A DNA stretch of 35,680 nucleotides. Source: Gammaproteobacteria bacterium (lineage in GTDB: Bacteria; Pseudomonadota; Gammaproteobacteria; Enterobacterales; Kangiellaceae). The position numbers were made by a program, and so were the translations under genes. Where the stretch lies: positions 1 through 35,680 of the forward strand of contig JAOUOC010000007.1 of NCBI GenBank assembly GCA_029880585.1, in the 5' to 3' direction. Position 1 is the stretch's first letter. Each line of letters opens with the position of its first letter. Of the stretch, positions 35,197 to 35,680 are shown one piece after another. The notes under the pieces are model-generated. The model made no database searches. It worked only from the letters and a program-made list of their open reading frames with translations, and was not told the origin of the DNA.

Positions 35197-35680
35197 TCAA
35201 GGCAACAACGCATACCCTTCAGATTGAAGTTCAGCCAAAGTAGTCATGGCCGACAATGCAATCTTGACTTGCGGTACATAATCTTTTTTCTCAAACCCAT
35301 AAAAATAAGCACTTTGAGCACACACATAGAATTTAACACCCTTCGAATGAAGTTGTTCTATCAGGTCAAGATTTGGATTGTCTGATTTATGTTTCTTTTG
35401 ATAAGCCTGATGATTTACACCATCTTTAGTGGCCGCGCCATGTAGTACAACAGTAATATCCATATTTTCCAGTTTCACACCATTGAGAGCATGCATATTG
35501 ATAAATCGGGCAACACTTTCTAATCTTCTGCTTAATTGGTCAAGCTCATTGCCGGTTTTTGTTACATCAAACACCACCTTGTAAGTAAAATCTTTCTTTA
35601 GAGGTCTGTCTCTGTCTTCCGCCTTAAATACAGGACCATAGTCTGTAAAAACAGGACCTTTTATAGCTTCTTTTGAAAAT
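35197..35680 (-). CDS. DsrE-family protein, 5' end off window
   Basis: The frame stays open from the stop at 35197 to the right edge. The ORF-track start (a GTG at 35577) is internal, because in-frame sequence (VFTDYGPVFKAEDRDRPLKK) continues upstream. About 161 residues are visible. The fold is that of DsrE/DsrF-like proteins: YKVVFDVTKTGNELDQLSRR, DITVVLHGAATKDG, then EQLHSKGVKFYVCAQSAYFYGF with the family Cys, and the helix VKIALSAMTTLAELQSEGYAL. Such proteins act in sulfur trafficking or have unknown roles. The segment before the domain suggests an exported form, but the N-terminus is missing. Confidence 0.85.
   Translation of the reverse strand, partial: FSKEAIKGPVFTDYGPVFKAEDRDRPLKKDFTYKVVFDVTKTGNELDQLSRRLESVARFINMHALNGVKLENMDITVVLHGAATKDGVNHQAYQKKHKSDNPNLDLIEQLHSKGVKFYVCAQSAYFYGFEKKDYVPQVKIALSAMTTLAELQSEGYALLP

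Overview
The window is a chromosomal segment of an AT-rich Gammaproteobacterium. This is inferred from the strongly Enterobacteria-like UvrA, the uvrA / MFS / ssb neighbourhood, the E. coli-type long cytidine deaminase and a RutR-like TetR regulator. A Marinicella- or Kangiella-like marine lineage would fit, but the species cannot be read from the sequence. I see no rRNA, tRNA, IS element, prophage or CRISPR array.

Region 1 (1-15715, all minus strand) is an envelope machine. In transcription order it encodes a small exported coiled-coil protein, an exported TPR/coiled-coil protein (710 aa), a large TPR lipoprotein (about 1040 aa) and a small TPR lipoprotein (205 aa). After a hairpin come a small exported protein, a MotA/TolQ/ExbB channel subunit, two ExbD/TolR subunits, an AgmX/PglI-type TonB-like protein and a giant exported repeat protein. 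The giant protein is open for 1855 codons and runs off the left edge, so the ORF track missed it. The set resembles the Agl-Glt (gliding) class of proton-driven trans-envelope machines more than an ordinary TonB system. One of the two ExbD proteins has Asn where the proton-carrying Asp normally sits.

Region 2 (15997-24866) is deoxynucleoside and pyrimidine salvage. deoB is on the plus strand. It converges on a minus-strand operon deoA - deoC - tandem-domain aldehyde dehydrogenase - upp - phosphoribosyltransferase - cdd - TetR/RutR-like regulator. Together they deaminate cytidine, phosphorolyse pyrimidine nucleosides, isomerise and cleave deoxyribose phosphate, probably oxidise the acetaldehyde, and recapture bases. 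The deoA/traB intergenic region holds a near-perfect match to the E. coli RutR operator. It sits on the -35 of a promoter reading to deoA and beside a perfect TATAAT reading the other way. The roughly 200-nt deoA leader contains four 16-17 bp tandem repeats, each with an AGG, which create two short upstream ORFs.

Region 3 (25228-35680) is mixed housekeeping and accessory DNA: a TraB/GumN-family protein, two Phd/YefM-VapC-type toxin-antitoxin pairs with palindromic operators, a YjdF/DUF2238 membrane protein, a small membrane protein plus YbjQ-family protein, ssb, a YajR-like MFS transporter, divergent uvrA with a coupled glycosyltransferase, and a DsrE-family protein cut by the right edge.

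The most promising material is the motor operon with its asymmetric ExbD pair and linked giant surface protein, and the RutR-like circuit with the repeat-built deoA leader.
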